The translations under genes were made by a program, and so were the position numbers. This document shows, piece after piece, positions 34,164-47,171 of a DNA stretch of 64,000 nucleotides (positions within the stretch are counted from its first letter, which is position 1; every line of letters begins with the position of its first letter). The notes under the pieces are model-generated. The model did not search any database, was not told the origin of the DNA, and saw nothing but the letters and a program-made list of their open reading frames with translations. The DNA comes from Eriocheir sinensis (taxonomy: Eukaryota; Arthropoda; Malacostraca; Decapoda; Varunidae): the NCBI RefSeq assembly GCF_024679095.1, contig NC_066516.1, positions 6,396,181-6,460,180 on the forward strand, given 5' to 3'.

Positions 34164-34533
34164 TTTTTTTTTTTTTACATTGCAGCCTATTGCGCCGGTA
34201 GGCTTCTTCCAGGTGGATCCTGATGGTCGGTCCAAGGCTTCTTTCCGGTAGGTCCTGATGGTCGGCCCAGCCCGTTCTGGCGCAGGCGAGTGTTTATAGT
34301 GGCGCCATCTTGCATTGCCTCATGCTGCCCTCCCAGAGCTCATCTTTGATCCTAGAATCTAGAGTCCGGGTTGATAGGTGGTCTTCTGGACAGCATGTGG
34401 GTAGTTTTAAGCCACTCGGCGGCGGCTGAAAAATCCCAGCTTGGTGGCACCGGGCGGGGATTGAACTCGCGTCCTCCTGAACACGAGGCCGTTACTTTGA
34501 CGACTCAGCCACCGCTGCTGTCCACCTACCCCC
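34161..34533 (-). mobile_element. tRNA-derived SINE with poly-A tail
   Basis: On the - strand the head reads GCGGTGGCTGAGTCGTC (box A region) with box B GAGTTCAATCCCCGCC, a leucine/serine-like tRNA pattern. The body holds two GGCCGACCATCAGGACC-type blocks (on + GGTCCTGATGGTCGGCCC and its variant) and ends in about 17 A (T on +). Partial copies lie at 62776-62870 and 63585-63727. Confidence 0.8.
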
Positions 34534-34899
34534 ACGCTCGTCATGAAATGAACTTTGACGTAGTGTACTGCACCTCCCACTTCCCTAGCCAGCCAATCCC
34601 ACATATTTAGGTGTAGTCAGTAGGAGGACAGCGGGCGGGGCTTCTGGGGTCAACTCGAAGCCAACGGACTATTGCTGTGATGCAAGTGTACAGAGGAATG
34701 GTGGGTAGTTTTCTTAAACTTCCTTTGGCAGTCAGTGGCTGTCTGCCCACCCCACACACTCCCATACATTATTCAGAATCTGTTTTTTTTTTTTTTTTTT
34801 AGGATACGGTTATAAGTTTGCTAAGTTGTCTCCCTGCAAATAATAGGTTTTTTTTATTATTTTTCTTATAGACTAGAGGCAGTTAAGGGAAATAAAGTG

Positions 34900-35740
34900 T
34901 CTTGAAAGAATTCTAGTCATAAGAAGGGGAAAATACAGACAAGAAGACTGTTCTAGAGTTTACCTGTGAAGGGATGGAAGAATGAAGGTGTTGGTTTACT
35001 CTTATGTAAGGGATTTGGACAGCATATGAGTGAACTAGAGTAGAAAGTCTTGTGCAGTGAGGCAGCAGAGTGGTGAATGCATGCAGTTAGCATGAAAATA
35101 GTGTTAGAAGATAGAAAGATGCAAGATTTTGGCAGAATATAAGGGTTAGAAGAATCAGGGAGCTGATGTGATCAAAAACCTCCGATGACCTGTCCAAAGA
35201 AGCTGTGTGTGTGGAGCTCCCCATATTGGGCCCATACAGATGCATATTCGATCTCTACAGGAGTGGACAAGGCCCTTGTATATGGTTAGATTAAGTCTCC
35301 AGTTAAAATTTCGAGTTATAGATAGACCAAGAATGATTGATAGAGATGGGGACAATTGAGTGTAATGAAAGAAGAGCTGATATGTAGATATTTGGGAGAC
35401 TATGCTGTTGTCAGGTGGAAAAAGGTTTTGAGGTACTGAAGGACACCAAGTTCCCTATGCCCCATTCAGAAATGATAGCAAGGTCAGAGGTCCAGCCTTG
35501 AGTTCTGTAATTTCTATGGTGAGGGTCTTGTTTTGAAAGACGTTGAATTATGCAGAGTAGAGTCAGGGGTAAGAGTGGATAAAACTGGATGTTTTTGAAA
35601 GATCATTAATGGGTAATAGAGAGAGTGGGATATAGAAAAGAGCTCTGTAGAACACCACTGTTAATAACCTTGGGGGGTAGAACAGTGACGGTCCACCACA
35701 GTGGAAATAGATCGACCTGAAAGGAAATGGGAGATGAAGG

Positions 35741-35836
<96 letters not shown>

Positions 35837-35880
35837 TACTTTCTCCATACTATTTGTAACATTATCATGCATCTTAAAGA
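34900..35880 (-). pseudogene. Degenerate LINE reverse transcriptase region with internal GA microsatellite
   Basis: On the - strand, decayed RT motifs can be followed in order: 'ISHFLSGRSISTVVD' and 'VINSGV' (from GVPQGSV-type sequence), then 'YPTLSITH', and further down 'LGLSITRNFNW' and 'LTIYKGLVHSC'. Frames break repeatedly. A (GA)45 tract at 35743-35833 sits inside. Its tail part is shared with 24885-25090. Region 35880-36510 is AT-rich with broken lysine/glutamate-rich frames on the - strand and nothing firm. Confidence 0.7.
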
Positions 35881-36513
35881 CTTAAGAGCAGACAACAGAT
35901 ATCTGGAAATGCCCATTCTTCTCTTGATTGGTCGTTTTCATGCTTTTGCCATTCTTTTAGAGTTTCTTCGGTCTTGTCTATGTTTTTTTTTTTAATATCA
36001 CTGACTTTTCATATAATTTTTTTCAGTTCTACCAATTCTACTTATCCCTTCTAGTTCTTCCTTTCATATCCTTATTCGTTTTTCTGAGATAATTTGTTTA
36101 CTTCGTTCACTGACACTGCTTAATTCCTCCTACTTCTAGTGCCGTTTCCATGCAAATTTTAGTCAATGTAATTTGCTTCTCCAATCTCATGAAGGAGATT
36201 CGAGAATTTATTGTGATTTTTTCAACTCAATTCATCATCCTTTTCCTTCACTGCAAGAATATTTGGGTGTTCCTTATTGACTCTTCCCTCTCTTCAGCCT
36301 ACTTTACACCTAACATTGGTGGTTTCTATTTTTTAGTTTATTTAATATTGTTACTTCCTTCGCTATGTCCGTATGATCCCCTTTTTGGCGTTAAGGTCTT
36401 ATATGACTGTTGAAATAGGGTTTTATGCTTTTTCGCTGCTACTTACACGTCTCCATAATACTTTCCTCCTTCATCGTCTCTGTAAGTTCGTTGGCTCATA
36501 AGCTTGAAGTATT

Positions 36514-36765
36514 CTAAGCTTGTAATTGTTGAGTGTTATAATTTTTCACACTCCCGTTGATGCTGGAGAATTCTTTAGCTTTACTTGATTCTTGTTTATT
36601 AAGAATCCAACTCCACGCTCTATCTACAAGACCTTTGTGGCACTGATGAACGATCTCCTTCGATGAAAACAAAAGCGTTTCCGCATTCAGTGACTTCATG
36701 AATAATGATTCGACGGGACGCTTATCAGCCACTTCCGGAGCATCGAGTGTAGCCACGTTCCGCTG
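36514..36765 (-). CDS. Candidate terminal coding exon, unidentified protein
   Basis: On the - strand an acceptor-like TCTCTACATCGTGAGCCTCGTACAG is followed, in phase 0, by 83 codons and TAG. The product (QRNVATLDAPEVADKRPVES... to ...KNYNTQQLQA) has ordinary amino-acid composition, with a charged N-terminal part and a SWILNKQESSKAKEF stretch. Codon use looks natural, unlike the repeat-driven frames nearby. I recognise no family. It lies about 0.4 kb beyond the likely end of the Bcl-2-family gene on the same strand. It could be that gene's alternative last exon (phase 0 also fits) or part of another gene. Confidence 0.3.
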   Translation of the reverse strand, partial: QRNVATLDAPEVADKRPVESLFMKSLNAETLLFSSKEIVHQCHKGLVDRAWSWILNKQESSKAKEFSSINGSVKNYNTQQLQA

Positions 36766-37159
36766 CTGTACGAGGCTCACGATGTAGAGATAATGTGTAA
36801 GGAAAAATAAGTCACAATAGTTGATAATTTTATATAACACGTGTACGGGAAAGATTAACATATATACATAACAAGTAATACGTAATGCACACATGAAAGA
36901 GCTACTGAAGACGAGGAATGCCGCTAGATATCGAAATATGATGTTTTTTTTTATTTTTTTTCTTTTCAGTTGGTTACACGCCGCTACAATGTACTGGTAA
37001 CAAGTATAGGAGTCTCACAGCAACTTGAACCTGCTGGTCCTCTCAATTTAGACCCACGTAGTATCCGTCGACGCAGAGTTCATATTTGCGTGAGTATGTG
37101 ATTATTCGTGGCTTAGTATGTGATCAGTCATGTTTTCACCCACTCGCAGTATATATTTT

Positions 37160-37677
37160 CTGTTCTGTAGCAAATATTTATTACTTGGCTCCCGAATGCC
37201 TCATCGTAAATAACTGTCTTCACATTTTCAAATGGCGCACCATCTGTCACTTCATAACAATCACTTACACCAACGGCACCCGGGCGACTTTAAATGGCAC
37301 TTCACATCGACCCTTTCGCCCTTCACATTTCCATCACGAACAATGGCGAGTCAGTCCGTCAGATCTCACATTCCACGGCGTCCTCCCGGGTGTTGGGTAG
37401 ACCACAGAGCTGGGTCCATATTCTTGAACGTATCGGGCCGGGCACCTACCACGACTATTTTCTAAGGCCAAAGAGAAAATTAACCGGGATTTCATGGGTG
37501 ATTTTCCAGTTCCGAGTGCAGAGGTCGTGTAGAATTATCACTAGGATCGCAAAACCGCCCATTAAAAGCCCAGGAACTTCTACGAGAGGCTCTTCAAATA
37601 GGTGGACTACGGTGAAAATACGTCTTAGAATACGATCTTCTGTCAATACTGGGGTAGGTGGCGATGGGTGTCGAGGC
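37160..37677 (-). other. 3' untranslated region of the Bcl-2-family gene
   Basis: It follows the TGA at 37678-37680 on the - strand and contains AATAAA at 37177-37182 (written TTTATT on +), a plausible cleavage signal. A 64-codon open frame at 37455-37646 (- strand) with a hydrophobic run overlaps it. I treat that as chance because it is out of frame with, and downstream of, a convincing C-terminus. Confidence 0.5.
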
Positions 37678-37818
37678 TCACGTCACCAGCTCCCCGAGGA
37701 ATTTGATGGCCAGGATGAGGAGGAAGGCCGCCACGATGAGCCCCGCCACGACCAACACCAATACTTGTAGCGCTGACCCTTCCGTCTCCGGCGTTTGCGA
37801 CCACGACAGCAGCGAACT
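37678..37818 (-). CDS. Bcl-2-family apoptosis regulator, last coding exon (membrane anchor)
   Basis: The acceptor ATCTTTATTTCAG is immediately upstream at 37819-37821 (- strand). The exon is phase 0 and encodes 46 residues plus TGA: SSLLSWSQTPETEGS, then a 20-plus residue hydrophobic helix (VLVLVVAGLIVAAFLLILAI), then KFLGELVT. In Bax the BH2 tryptophan is likewise followed by a short 'LLSYFGTP'-type loop and a C-terminal tail anchor. The SLLSWSQTP stretch lines up well with it. From family knowledge, the anchor targets the protein to the outer mitochondrial or ER membrane. The preceding exon is at 59961-60052, so the intron is 22,142 bp. Confidence 0.85.
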   Translation of the reverse strand, partial: SSLLSWSQTPETEGSALQVLVLVVAGLIVAAFLLILAIKFLGELVT

Positions 37819-37991
37819 CTGAAATAAAGATATAGTCGAAATACGGAAGGATATAAGGAGACTGCAAGAGGTCAGATGGAAATATTGAATGTCCTGCCGC
37901 ACGTTAGTCAGGAAATGGTTTGTATATAAGTTCAGTGTAACCTCTATCCGCCGCTGTCGCTGTTTAAGAATTGGTAAAAGAATCACATACA

Positions 37992-37993
<2 letters not shown>

Positions 37994-38039
<46 letters not shown>
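37994..38039. repeat. (CA)n microsatellite
   Basis: About 23 CA units lie just inside the giant intron of the Bcl-2-family gene. Confidence 0.95.
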
Positions 38040-38041
<2 letters not shown>

Positions 38042-38270
38042 GTAACTTCCTTTTTTATTATCATACGCCTTTTTTTCTGTCAAGACTATTATCGCCTAAC
38101 GTCGTGACCACTTAGTCCTTTTAAACTTTTGGTGATTTTTTTTATCTAATAGACTTTGCCGTCACCACCGGATGTGTAGTCATTCTTTTAAATACTCCTG
38201 CTATCTATCATCTTTGCCGGAACAGCCATATATAGATACTTTTTTTTTCTCTTTACTTTTAACATTTTAC

Positions 38271-38320
38271 CCTTGAGTTGCCTCCTCCTCCTCCTCCTCC
38301 TCCTTAACTGTAAAAAAAGC
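38271..38320 (+). repeat. Dispersed 45-bp motif copy (CCCTTGAG...ACTGTAAAAAA)
   Basis: ACCCTTGAGTTGCCTCC plus a CTC run and CTTAACTGTAAAAAAAG. It is one of nine copies in the window. Confidence 0.6.
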
Positions 38321-38595
38321 GGAAGAAAAAAATGGTGTCACCCTCGCTTAGCTCTCCCTCCTCTCCGCGCCACCATGCCCTCCAAAGCCTTGCTGCAACA
38401 ATTGTGGTGCTTTTTGTGCGGACATTAACTAATAAAGTGTGTGCGGGAGGGAGGGAGAGGGGGAGGAGGGTCAAAGGGGGGAGAGGTAAGCTAGGTTTCC
38501 CCTCCTCTTCCTCCTTCTTTATGCTTTTCCTTCTCCTCCTCCTCTTCTCCCTTCTCCTTCTCTTACTTATTCGCTCCTTGCATTATTTTTCACGT

Positions 38596-39051
<456 letters not shown>

Positions 39052-39920
39052 AGACAGACAGACAGACAGACAGACAGATAAGAGTCTTGCTGTTGATGCG
39101 GAAGTACAATATTGTTTTCATTCATCCCGTTCTAAACAGTGTGTGTCGCCTGAATAACAAGTGGAGGTTAATGTTTGTCAAAATGTCAGTTGTCTCGTGG
39201 CGGGCGGACTGGCAATGAATGGGCCGCGATCGATACCATATTATTTTGGGTTGGGCTTGAATATTAAACATGCGCGAGCTATTCATTTAACACTCAACAC
39301 GTTAATAGGCTACACATCTGAATTTACTTGTTCCTTTACGATATGTTAACTTAGACAGATAGATAGGTGAATAGCTATATCTAGATACAGAGATAAAAAG
39401 ATAGATAGATAAATACGTGGACAGACTGATAGATAGATAAATATATAGATAAATAGGTAGATAGATTGATAGTTAATGAGCCACGATAGATATCATATTA
39501 TTTGGGAGTCGCCTATACATCTGAATTTATTGGGTCCCTTACGCCGTGCTGAATTAAAATAGACTGATAGATGTTTTCTTAGGCAGGAGAAGCGAGTAGC
39601 GGGATTCTTTTTTGTTTTCTCCTTGGTCATTGCTCTTGAGTTATTAACTGTATTAAAAATATAGATAGATAGATATATAAACAGACAGATAGATGTTCAT
39701 GGACAGGAACGCAAATGGCCAATGGTTATAGTGGAAGATATCAAGGCACATTTAGTATACGATTATGTTTTAGAACAGCTACGTAGTTTCGAGCTTTACA
39801 ATCATCTTTCTGGTGTTTCATTGCATTTGCCATCTTTAAGGGGGGGGGGCATTATGTTGATGTTGAAAAGACGTTGATGATGAAGGGTATTAAGAAGTGG
39901 CGAAATTGTTATAAGCATGA

Positions 39921-40375
<455 letters not shown>

Positions 40376-40646
40376 GGAGTGAGGCGCCATGGTCACCCTA
40401 ATAACACGCCAGTGGGGGATAGGCAATATATTTGTACTGCTCAGTCATTCTTTTAACACATGCCAAGAATTTTTACGTGTATTGTTTTTAATACCTGAAA
40501 AATATGAAAAAAGAAACTAAAAAGATCCTACAAACATCAGTGGGTGTGAAGTGAAGCTTCCTGTCCACGACCTTTGGCTGCGCGCGGAACGATCTCGCTC
40601 GGTGAAATTCTAACCTTATCAAGCCCGGATTTTTATTCATCACTCA

Positions 40647-40647
<1 letters not shown>

Positions 40648-40692
<45 letters not shown>
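40648..40692. repeat. (CA)n microsatellite
   Basis: About 22 CA units. The nearby + sequence at 41015-41053 (TGAGATGCTTCCTTTACTGT) is another copy of the dispersed 45-bp motif. Confidence 0.95.
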
Positions 40693-40694
<2 letters not shown>

Positions 40695-41359
40695 ATACTA
40701 TTATAGAGAAGCAGAAGTTTTTGCATAGTTGCTTTCCACTGTTGTACATTTGTGGACAACTCCTTCGTCGTGTTGCACAATAAACACTTAAACATAGATG
40801 GCTGAAAAGTAATCAGCCGCGGGTGGGCTGGATGCCGGGTCCACCCTAGTATTGCCCCGACTCGTTCCGTGCAACTTTTGCTGTTAACGGTCGACTTAAT
40901 GTTGTGCCAAGGCGAAACAAAACTGAACATCTTAACGCAGAGCCACGTGTTCATCTGACTGATTTTAGCTGACTTTTTTTCTCTCTCTCTCTCTGCGGGC
41001 TCTATCCCTCACTTGTTTTTGGCCATGAGATGCTTCCTTTACTGTAAAAAACAAACAAACAAACCTGTCGCCCCTCCCACCTTGACAGACTGTTGTCTAA
41101 AATGTAAGGTTTCACCGATGGGGCTCGGACCTGGACGCAGTATTATCATTCCATGGAATATTGTAAAATACCGCCTCAGGTCATCACATCGAGCTGAAAC
41201 ATAAGCACAATCTCCGCGGTAGGCCCAGAGATTATAAATGAACAGAATACGGCAATGAGGTTGTGGTCGGATGAGCCCAACGAAGAGCATTGATGAACAG
41301 AATAAGCTGAAGTGTTAGAGGTTAGGAAAGGAACTAGTGTACTGGGGTAAGATGTTCGT

Positions 41360-41425
41360 CCCCCTACAGGCTCCAAGGCCACTGTGACGGTGATGAACAC
41401 CGAGGCCACGCGCAACGATAGTAAA
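41360..41425 (-). mobile_element. SINE tail fragment
   Basis: In reverse complement it reads CGTTGCGCGTGGCCTCGGTG followed by TTCATCACCGTCACAGTGGCC. This matches the tail block of the SINE at 58395-58500. A further decayed copy is at 44075-44130. Confidence 0.55.
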
Positions 41426-42443
41426 TTGAGTGTGATAAATGTTCAGCGAGTTGAAAATAATCGTTGGATATTTAATTGTGATGCTATAACGAAAATATCA
41501 GACGTGAAAACTGAACCAAGAGATATTTGTGATATTCGTGAAAACAATTTAGACACTCACTCACTCACTACAATGTTTGAGTATAAGTGCATCGAAGATT
41601 ATTATTGAGGCTAACATTGTAATTGTTGACGGCCCTCGTAGAGCGCTGCATCAGCGGCAGAGCAGGGCCTGAAACCTCATCAACGGTAACGGTAACGGTA
41701 ACCGTATATATCTTTAAGTAACTTCAACTCACAGGATTGAAGGACAGGACGGGTTGGTGGGGAGGAAAAGAGAGAGTGAGGGTGACGACAGACAGTTCGC
41801 CAAAAAAAAAAAGTTTACTCATAAGAAACCAAAAAAAGACATCGATCGGTGACTCAGACGTGGGTAGTGGAAAGAGAAGAGAAAGGAAGAAAGGAAGGAA
41901 AGATACCCGCCAATGTTCACCCTTTCACGACGCGCTGTTGACTCAGGCCGCCTCTGAGTTTCCTTCTTTGCCGCTGACCCACGCAAGGCAAACTATTTTT
42001 TTTACTTTTTCTGGGCGGGAGGAACCCAGGGGATGTTGCAAGTGTTGGGTGAGAGCGAGAAACTTGGCGCCGGGAGGATGATGGGTAGGGTGGCGAGCGG
42101 GGATGAGGAAAGGTGGCAACGATGGAAAACATGATTTGAAAACGAATAAATAGAATAAATAAATAAGACAAAATAATAACTGAATAACTGGAATAAATGT
42201 GGAAATGAGGAAAGGTGGCGATGGTGGAGAGTGTGATTTAAAAACGAATTAAGAAAGTAGAAAAGAAAGAAAGACAGAAAAATAAAATAATAACTGGATA
42301 ACTATAGAAAGGAAAACGAAAATAGGAAAGATAGTTAGGTGTGCATTATTTTTACAGTATAGCAATCACCTCAAATAAATAAAGAAATAAATAACTGAGG
42401 AAGGAAAAACGAAGATAGGAGAGCGAGTTGGGTGAGCATAACG

Positions 42444-42485
42444 TATTTTTACAGTAAAGGAAGGAGGCAGCTCAAGGGTGAAAAA
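42444..42485 (-). repeat. Dispersed 45-bp motif copy (reverse)
   Basis: TTTTTACAGTAAAGGAAGGAGGCAGCTCAAGGGTG is the reverse complement of CCTTGAGCTGCxxCCTTTACTGTAAAAA. Confidence 0.65.
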
Positions 42486-42785
42486 AAAATGCATAAAAAC
42501 AAAACAGAAGAAGCCACGGACATCCATATCATCAAGTCCCATATCGGAAATCATGCCCGATAGGCCTACAATCAATCACAATCAACAGCCTTCGTGCGAG
42601 ACAACAAAAAAAAGAAACAAAAAGCAAATAAATCAAAGCAAGAACAACAACAAAAAAAAAAGACGCAACCATAACACAACTTTCATTATCCGAAATCATC
42701 AATCAATCATCACAATCATCAGCCATCGTGCGCCGCAACAGGATATCGCCCGCAGGAACAGAGCGTTATTCAGCGCGTGGAGGTC

Positions 42786-42925
42786 AGGGGTCACGGAGAC
42801 GCTGACCCACTTCTCACCTCTAATTGGCTGAGGGTTGGCCAATCAGAGACGAGATGGTGCCAAGGGGACGGCGTTGCATCATGGAGGAGGCGCCAGGTGG
42901 TAATGATCCTGGCGTAAGGGAGAAG
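42786..42925 (+). promoter_or_regulatory. Promoter-like segment with paired CCAAT boxes
   Basis: CTAATTGGCTGAG and GGCCAATCAGAG lie 9 bases apart in opposite orientation, together a palindrome of two NF-Y-type CCAAT boxes, in locally CpG-richer sequence. Within 55 bases downstream is CATCATGGAGGAGGCGCCAG|GTGGTA, an ATG with a donor-like site. This may be a real intronic promoter or just an inverted repeat. No supporting downstream exon was found. Confidence 0.25.
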
Positions 42926-42959
42926 AAAGGGGGAGGGGGGGACGCTTGCACCTTGAGCC

Positions 42960-43930
42960 TACCCCCCTCAGTCTCCCGTCACCCTCCAGCCTCCTGCCCC
43001 CCACAACCTCTCACCCCCCATCCTCCAGCTCCCCCAACCTCCTGCCCTCTACAACCTCTCACCCCCCACCCTCCAGCTCCCCCAACCTCCTGCCCTCCAC
43101 AACCTCTCACCCCACCCTCCAGCTCCCCAACCTCCTGCCCTCCACAACCTCTCACCCCCCACCCTCCAGCTCCCCCAACCTCCTGCCCTCTACAACCTCT
43201 CACCCCCCACCCTCCAGCTCCCCCAACCTCCTGCCCTCCACAACCTCTCACCCCCCACCCTCCAGCTCCCCAACCTCCTGCCCTCCACAACCTCTCACCC
43301 CCACCCTCCAGCTCCCCAACCTCCTGCCTCCACAACCTCTCACCACCCACCCTCGAGCTCCCCCTACCTCCTGTCCTCCACAACCTCTCACCCCCCACCC
43401 TCCAGCTCCCCCAACCTCCTGCCCTCCACAACCTCTCACCCCCCACCCTCCAGCTCCCCAACCTCCTGCCCTCCACAACCTCTCACCCCCCACCCTCCAG
43501 CTCCCCCACACCTCCTGCCCTCCACAACCTCTCACCCCCACCCTCCAGCTCCCCAACCTCCTGCCCTCCACAACCTCTCACCCCCACCCTCCAGCTCCCC
43601 AACCTCCTGCCCTCCACAACCTCTCACCCCCACCCTCCAGCTCCCCAACCTCCTGCCTCCACAACCTCTCACCCCACCCTCCAGCTCCCCAACCTCCTGC
43701 CTCCACAACCTCTCACCCCACCTCCAGCTCCCCAACCTCCTGCCCTCCACAACCTCTCACCCCCACCTCCAGCTCCCCCAACCTCCCGCTCCCCACAACC
43801 TCTCACCCCCCACCCTCCAGCTCCCCTCAACCTCCTGCCCCCCTAACCTCCTGCTCTCCCAAATCTCCCGCCCTCTACAACCTCTCGACCCCCATCCTCT
43901 CACCCCTCAACCTATAGCCCCCCTCCAACC
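42960..43930. repeat. C-rich 46-49 bp minisatellite, about 19 copies
   Basis: The unit is CCTGCCCTCCACAACCTCTC followed by ACCCCCCACCCTCCAGCTCCCCCAA, with one- to three-base length changes between copies. Because lengths vary, all three + frames stay open for hundreds of codons (Pro/Ser/Leu-rich). These are not genes. Confidence 0.95.
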
Positions 43931-44326
43931 TCCCGTCCTCCCAGCCTCCCCCGACCTCCCCCTTCCACCAGCCTGGACGAACCTGGAACGTGGCTTGATG
44001 CGAATTCCATGTAATCAACGTTTTCGTACTCTGGGTTGGCTGGAGATTTGTTTTATTGAGCTCGCTGAGTTTGGTTAGGGTCAACGGTACGGAGGTGAGC
44101 ACCGCCGCCACGCACAGCAATATCGTATGCTCCCAACTTTACGTTTAACCGAGTTTATTATTTTTATTATTATTATTATGATTATAAAAGGCTCACCGCG
44201 GCTGATTGTAGGATTGTTTTAATGTGTGGCTTCAATATGTATACGTATGCATTTACAGATGAATATTGATAGATAGATAGATATATATACTTTTCCAAAC
44301 GAATGCAATGTAATCCAACCAAATCC

Positions 44327-44330
<4 letters not shown>

Positions 44331-44366
<36 letters not shown>
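44331..44366. repeat. (CA)n microsatellite
   Basis: About 18 CA units. A similar tract is at 44520-44561, followed by (CTA)n to 44587. Confidence 0.95.
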
Positions 44367-44370
<4 letters not shown>

Positions 44371-44518
44371 CAGTGCCATGCCGTGGTATGGTGACTCATG
44401 GTTACGCTGGTGGCTATGGTTGCCAGCTTTCACCCCATGAGTGGCTGCGAGGTGGAGGTCACACTGCCTCGGGGTCATAAGAGGTCATCTTGTCATAACT
44501 CAAACTGATGACTGGCTT

Positions 44519-44566
<48 letters not shown>

Positions 44567-44904
44567 TACTACTACTACTACTACTACGGCTACAAAACCC
44601 AACATTTCTACTTAACTCCGTCTCAAAAATCGAATTACAACGCCAAACTAACCACATCACTGTCAATATTTACTAATACGACGTTTAATAAATCCGGCGG
44701 TAACTACAAATACAATAACAACATTAATTACTACTACTTCTACAACAACTACTACTATAAATCCTTAGATACAGACAGAACGGGTCGCGCGGTTAGTCCA
44801 GCAAAGTTGAGTTCAAGGCATCGGCAGTCACCCAGCGATCGGCCCGGTTGGCTCTGGGTGCTGGGCGTGTCGGGGGCGTCTCTCGGTCTGGCCTTGAACT
44901 CTGC

Positions 44905-45185
44905 CCATAATACTCGACGTACCAGCTGATGATGTGGGTTCTTGTCGCTGGAAGAAAACGGCTGATCCTATGCAACTTTCTCGCTACTCCGAAATCCTCC
45001 GAACCTATTTGATACGATTAATATATGAAAGGAAGGTTTATTTATTAATTTATTTATGTATTAGCTTCCCATAATACTCGACAGAACAGTTGATGAGGGT
45101 TCTTGTCGCTGGTAGAAAACGGATCTGTCCCTCTGCAACTTTTTAGCTTCCCGAACCCATTTGATTAGATTACTATACGAAAGGA
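44905..45185. repeat. 120-bp direct duplication
   Basis: CCCATAATACTCGAC(G/A)..ACCAG, GGGTTCTTGTCGCTGG.AGAAAACGG and ATTTGAT..GATTA..ATA occurs at 44907-45030 and 45068-45183. Confidence 0.7.
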
Positions 45186-45379
45186 GTAGCGGGCTTTTTT
45201 TCACGTTTGTTTCTTTTTTTTATGCCCTTGAACTGACTCCTCTGCTGTAGAAAAAAAAATACTCTATAGGTTGTGTTATGTATTCCCGTCATGACCGTTT
45301 CTCCGTAATTACTCCACAGCTTATTCGGGCCTAGGCTTGGGAGTCACTAGAAAGGCTCCTATTTGTTATGCTGTCCGTG

Positions 45380-46289
45380 TGCCCAGGGCGGTGGTTGGGG
45401 ACGAAATTTTAAGTGCCCCGTAATAACCTCGGAGCAGCGGCGGCGGGCATCTGTATTTCCTTTTTTTTTCTTGGTTTCTCAACTGTCGCTGGAAGAAACT
45501 GCAGAGGATGAAACTCGAAAATAAAGTTGTGACGAAATTTCTAGTGCCACTTAATAACCTCGGAGCAGCGGGGGAGGGCTTCTGTATTTCCTTTTTTTCC
45601 TGCATGGTTTCTTAGCTGTCGCTGGAAGAAACTACAGAGAATGAAACTCGAATATAAAGTTGTGACGAAATTTTTAGTGCCACTTAATAACCTCGGAGCA
45701 GCGGCGGCGGGCTTCTGTATTATTTTTTTTCTTGATTTCTTAACTGTCGCTGGAAGAAACTACAGAGGAAGAAACTCGAATATAAAGCTGTGACGAAATT
45801 TTTAGTGCCACTTAGTAACCTCGGAGCAACGGCGGCGGGCTTCTGTATTTCTTTTTTTTTTCCTGCATGGTTTCCTTACTGTCGCTGAAAGAAACTGCAG
45901 AGGATGAAACTCGAATATAAAGTTGTAACGAAATTTTTAGTGTCACTTAGTAACCTCGGAACAGCGGCGGGGTTCGACATTTCGCTCTTTTCATGACTTA
46001 GCTGTTAAATGAATTTGCAAAGGATGAAACTCAGAAAAGAAGAAAAGAAAATGATGTGGTAACTAAATTTTAAGTGCCTCATAACCTCGGAGCAGCGGCA
46101 GGCTAAAACGTTTTCCTTTTTTGCGTGACTAAGCTGCTGAAAGAAGTCTCAGAGGATGAAACTCAGAAAGAAAAAGGAAGATATATAAATAGTAACGAAA
46201 TTTTAAGGGCAGTTTTCATGCATCAGACGGACTTGACATTTCACCTTCTCCATGACTAAGCTGCTGAAAGAAGTCGCAGAAGATGAAAC

Positions 46290-46334
<45 letters not shown>

Positions 46335-46885
46335 AAATACTGACGAAACTGTAAAGTGCCTCATAACCTCGGACAACAGCGATGGGCGGTTCAGGCATCA
46401 GACGAAGTATTAAACATTTTACCTTTTCCATGACTAAGCTGCTGAAAGAAGCCGCAGAGGACGAAACTAAAGAAAAAGGAAATAGTGACGAAATATTAAT
46501 TGCTACATAATTCATAACTCCGGAACAGCGGTGGGCATCTGACGGACTATTAAACATTTCTCTTCTTTGCATGACTAAGCTGTTGAAAAAAATCGCAGAG
46601 GACGAAACTAAAGAAAAAGGAAATAGTGACGAAATATTAATTGCTACATAATTCATAACCTCGGACAACAGCGGTGGGCATCTGACGGACTATTAAACAC
46701 TTCTCTTCTTTGCATGACTAAGCTGTTGAAAGAAGTCGCAGAAGATGAAACTAAACAAAAAGGAGTGTCGAAATAATAGCTGCTACATAATTCATACTCT
46801 GACAACAGCGGTGGGCAGTCCATGCTTCAGATGAGGTAGTAAACATTTCCTTCATGAGGGAGGTCGCAGAGGATGAAACGCAAGA
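45380..46885. repeat. Tandem array of a 120-150 bp unit, about 11 diverging copies
   Basis: Each copy has CGAAATTTTTAGTGCC, ATAACCTCGGAGCAGCGG, a TTTCCTTTTTT tract and GCTGGAAGAAACTGCAGAGGATGAAACTC. Copies are close at the left end and increasingly changed to the right. A minus-strand frame at 46216-46668 shows the repeats as peptide repeats (NYVAINISSLFPFSLVSSSA), but the array is noncoding elsewhere. Confidence 0.85.
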
Positions 46886-47171
46886 AATGAAATGCGATAG
46901 AAAATATTACATTAAAAACGCCAGTATGCTAGAGTGATATAGCATTAAAAAAATCTATTTCACATCCAGTCTAGGCACAGAAAATTGTTGTAGTAAGCAT
47001 GACGTTTTAGGATGTTCGTATAAATAATCCACATGCAGTTAGATTCATTAGCGTCCAATCGTATATGTTTAACCCAATCCAATTCAGCATCTTTATCGTC
47101 GAAATACCACATACAGAAATAATAGTACCACTGACAATAGGGTTGACGATCGGGCTTTCTAGCTTTCATTT

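Noticed and set aside
37455..37646. 64-codon minus-strand frame with a hydrophobic run
   Set aside because: It lies in the 3' UTR of the Bcl-2-family gene and out of frame with it. There is no sign of a start context or splice site.
42824..43917. 340- and 323-codon proline-rich frames
   Set aside because: They cover a C-rich minisatellite whose unit length varies, and several frames are equally open. There is no gene-like flanking structure.
46216..46668. 150-codon minus-strand frame with repeated peptides
   Set aside because: It is part of the 45380-46885 tandem array. Neighbouring units of the same array are not open.
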